From positions 1 to 23,549 of the forward strand of contig CASBQH010000110.1 in NCBI GenBank assembly GCA_949127695.1: a DNA stretch of 23,549 nt, given 5' to 3'. The notes below the pieces were generated by a model that saw nothing but the letters and a program-made list of their open reading frames with translations, did no database searches and was not told the DNA's origin. Below, piece after piece: positions 23,286 through 23,549 of this stretch (position 1 is the first letter of the stretch; every line of letters begins with the position of its first letter). This stretch comes from Synechococcales cyanobacterium PMM_0073 (GTDB taxonomy: Bacteria; Cyanobacteriota; Cyanobacteriia; Elainellales; Elainellaceae). The position numbers and the translations under genes were made by a program.

Positions 23286-23549
23286 TGGAGAAATCTCCCT
23301 AGAATCCTACTAAATCCTGATTTTTAGGGCTGAAAGCCCAAATAGAATATACCCATTCGCGGCTATAAAAGTTACAGCTGAACCAAATCATGCTGATATC
23401 TTGACCGGCCTGCCTAAGCGACACAAAGATCTAGATGCTGCCATTTTGCCTGATGCCTCCCCAATGGTAGTGTGATCAGCCTCTTAATTCCACTAGATGT
23501 AGAAAAATCTGATATCAATTTTGCTAATGCTCCAGCCAAGCTTCTAGCA
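23286..23549 (-). promoter_or_regulatory. upstream region of the giant adhesin gene
   Basis: There is no convincing ORF or RNA gene here. Reading the minus strand toward the gene, a possible -10 TATATT lies at 23351-23346, about 60 bases before the start, without a clear -35. Next come a small hairpin GGGCT-TTC-AGCCC (23339-23327) and then GGGAG at 23299-23295 as ribosome binding site. The remaining ~190 bases show nothing I can name. Confidence 0.35.

Noticed and set aside
23327..23339. Hairpin GGGCT-GAA-AGCCC as an intrinsic terminator
   Set aside because: Neither strand has a T-run after the stem; it lies in the leader of the adhesin gene, so at most it is a leader structure.

Overview
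The window looks like cyanobacterial chromosome of moderately high GC. The main evidence is the family content: a large filamentous-hemagglutinin-type secreted protein with the cyanobacterial 'TGRGGLPPNP' tail, a HepA/MsbA-like ABC exporter with a histidine-kinase-like C-terminal tail, DUF2079-type membrane proteins, a small DEERRQI protein of a type I associate with cyanobacteria, and one HIP1 octamer (GCGATCGC). No tRNA, rRNA, CRISPR array, insertion sequence or phage gene was seen. The genus cannot be fixed from this.

Left part (1-8970): two converging groups of envelope-glycan genes. On the + strand are a 5'-truncated DUF2079-like membrane protein, a polytopic GT-C-like membrane protein, and an ArnT/PMT-like (GT39-type) membrane glycosyltransferase. 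The last two are coupled by an ATGA overlap. Facing them on the - strand is a probable operon: GT4 glycosyltransferase, ABC exporter, second GT4 glycosyltransferase. Together they suggest synthesis and export of a surface polysaccharide or glycolipid. No flippase or polymerase (Wzx, Wzy) is in view.

Middle (8971-11116): a 68-residue conserved-looking protein (- strand) ends in a good intrinsic terminator. It diverges from gloB (glyoxalase II). gloB meets xthA (exonuclease III) tail to tail with a 4-base overlap.

Right part (11117-23285): secreted surface proteins. A 35-codon ORF (11240-11347), rich in Lys and Pro, has a good Shine-Dalgarno site and is coupled by ATGA to an 866-residue two-partner-secretion exoprotein. 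Next is a probably exported phosphodiester glycosidase (NAGPA family). Converging on it, again with a 4-base overlap, is a 2794-residue RTX adhesin. That protein has seven N-terminal repeats that look like a seven-bladed propeller, thirteen cadherin-like repeats, five modules of about 132 residues, two RTX blocks and a type I secretion-type C terminus. The transporters for both secreted giants are absent from the window.

Most worth a second look: the small coupled ORF before the exoprotein, the degenerate HisKA-like tail on the exporter, and the inferred closed propeller and dual-linker cadherin stalk of the giant adhesin.
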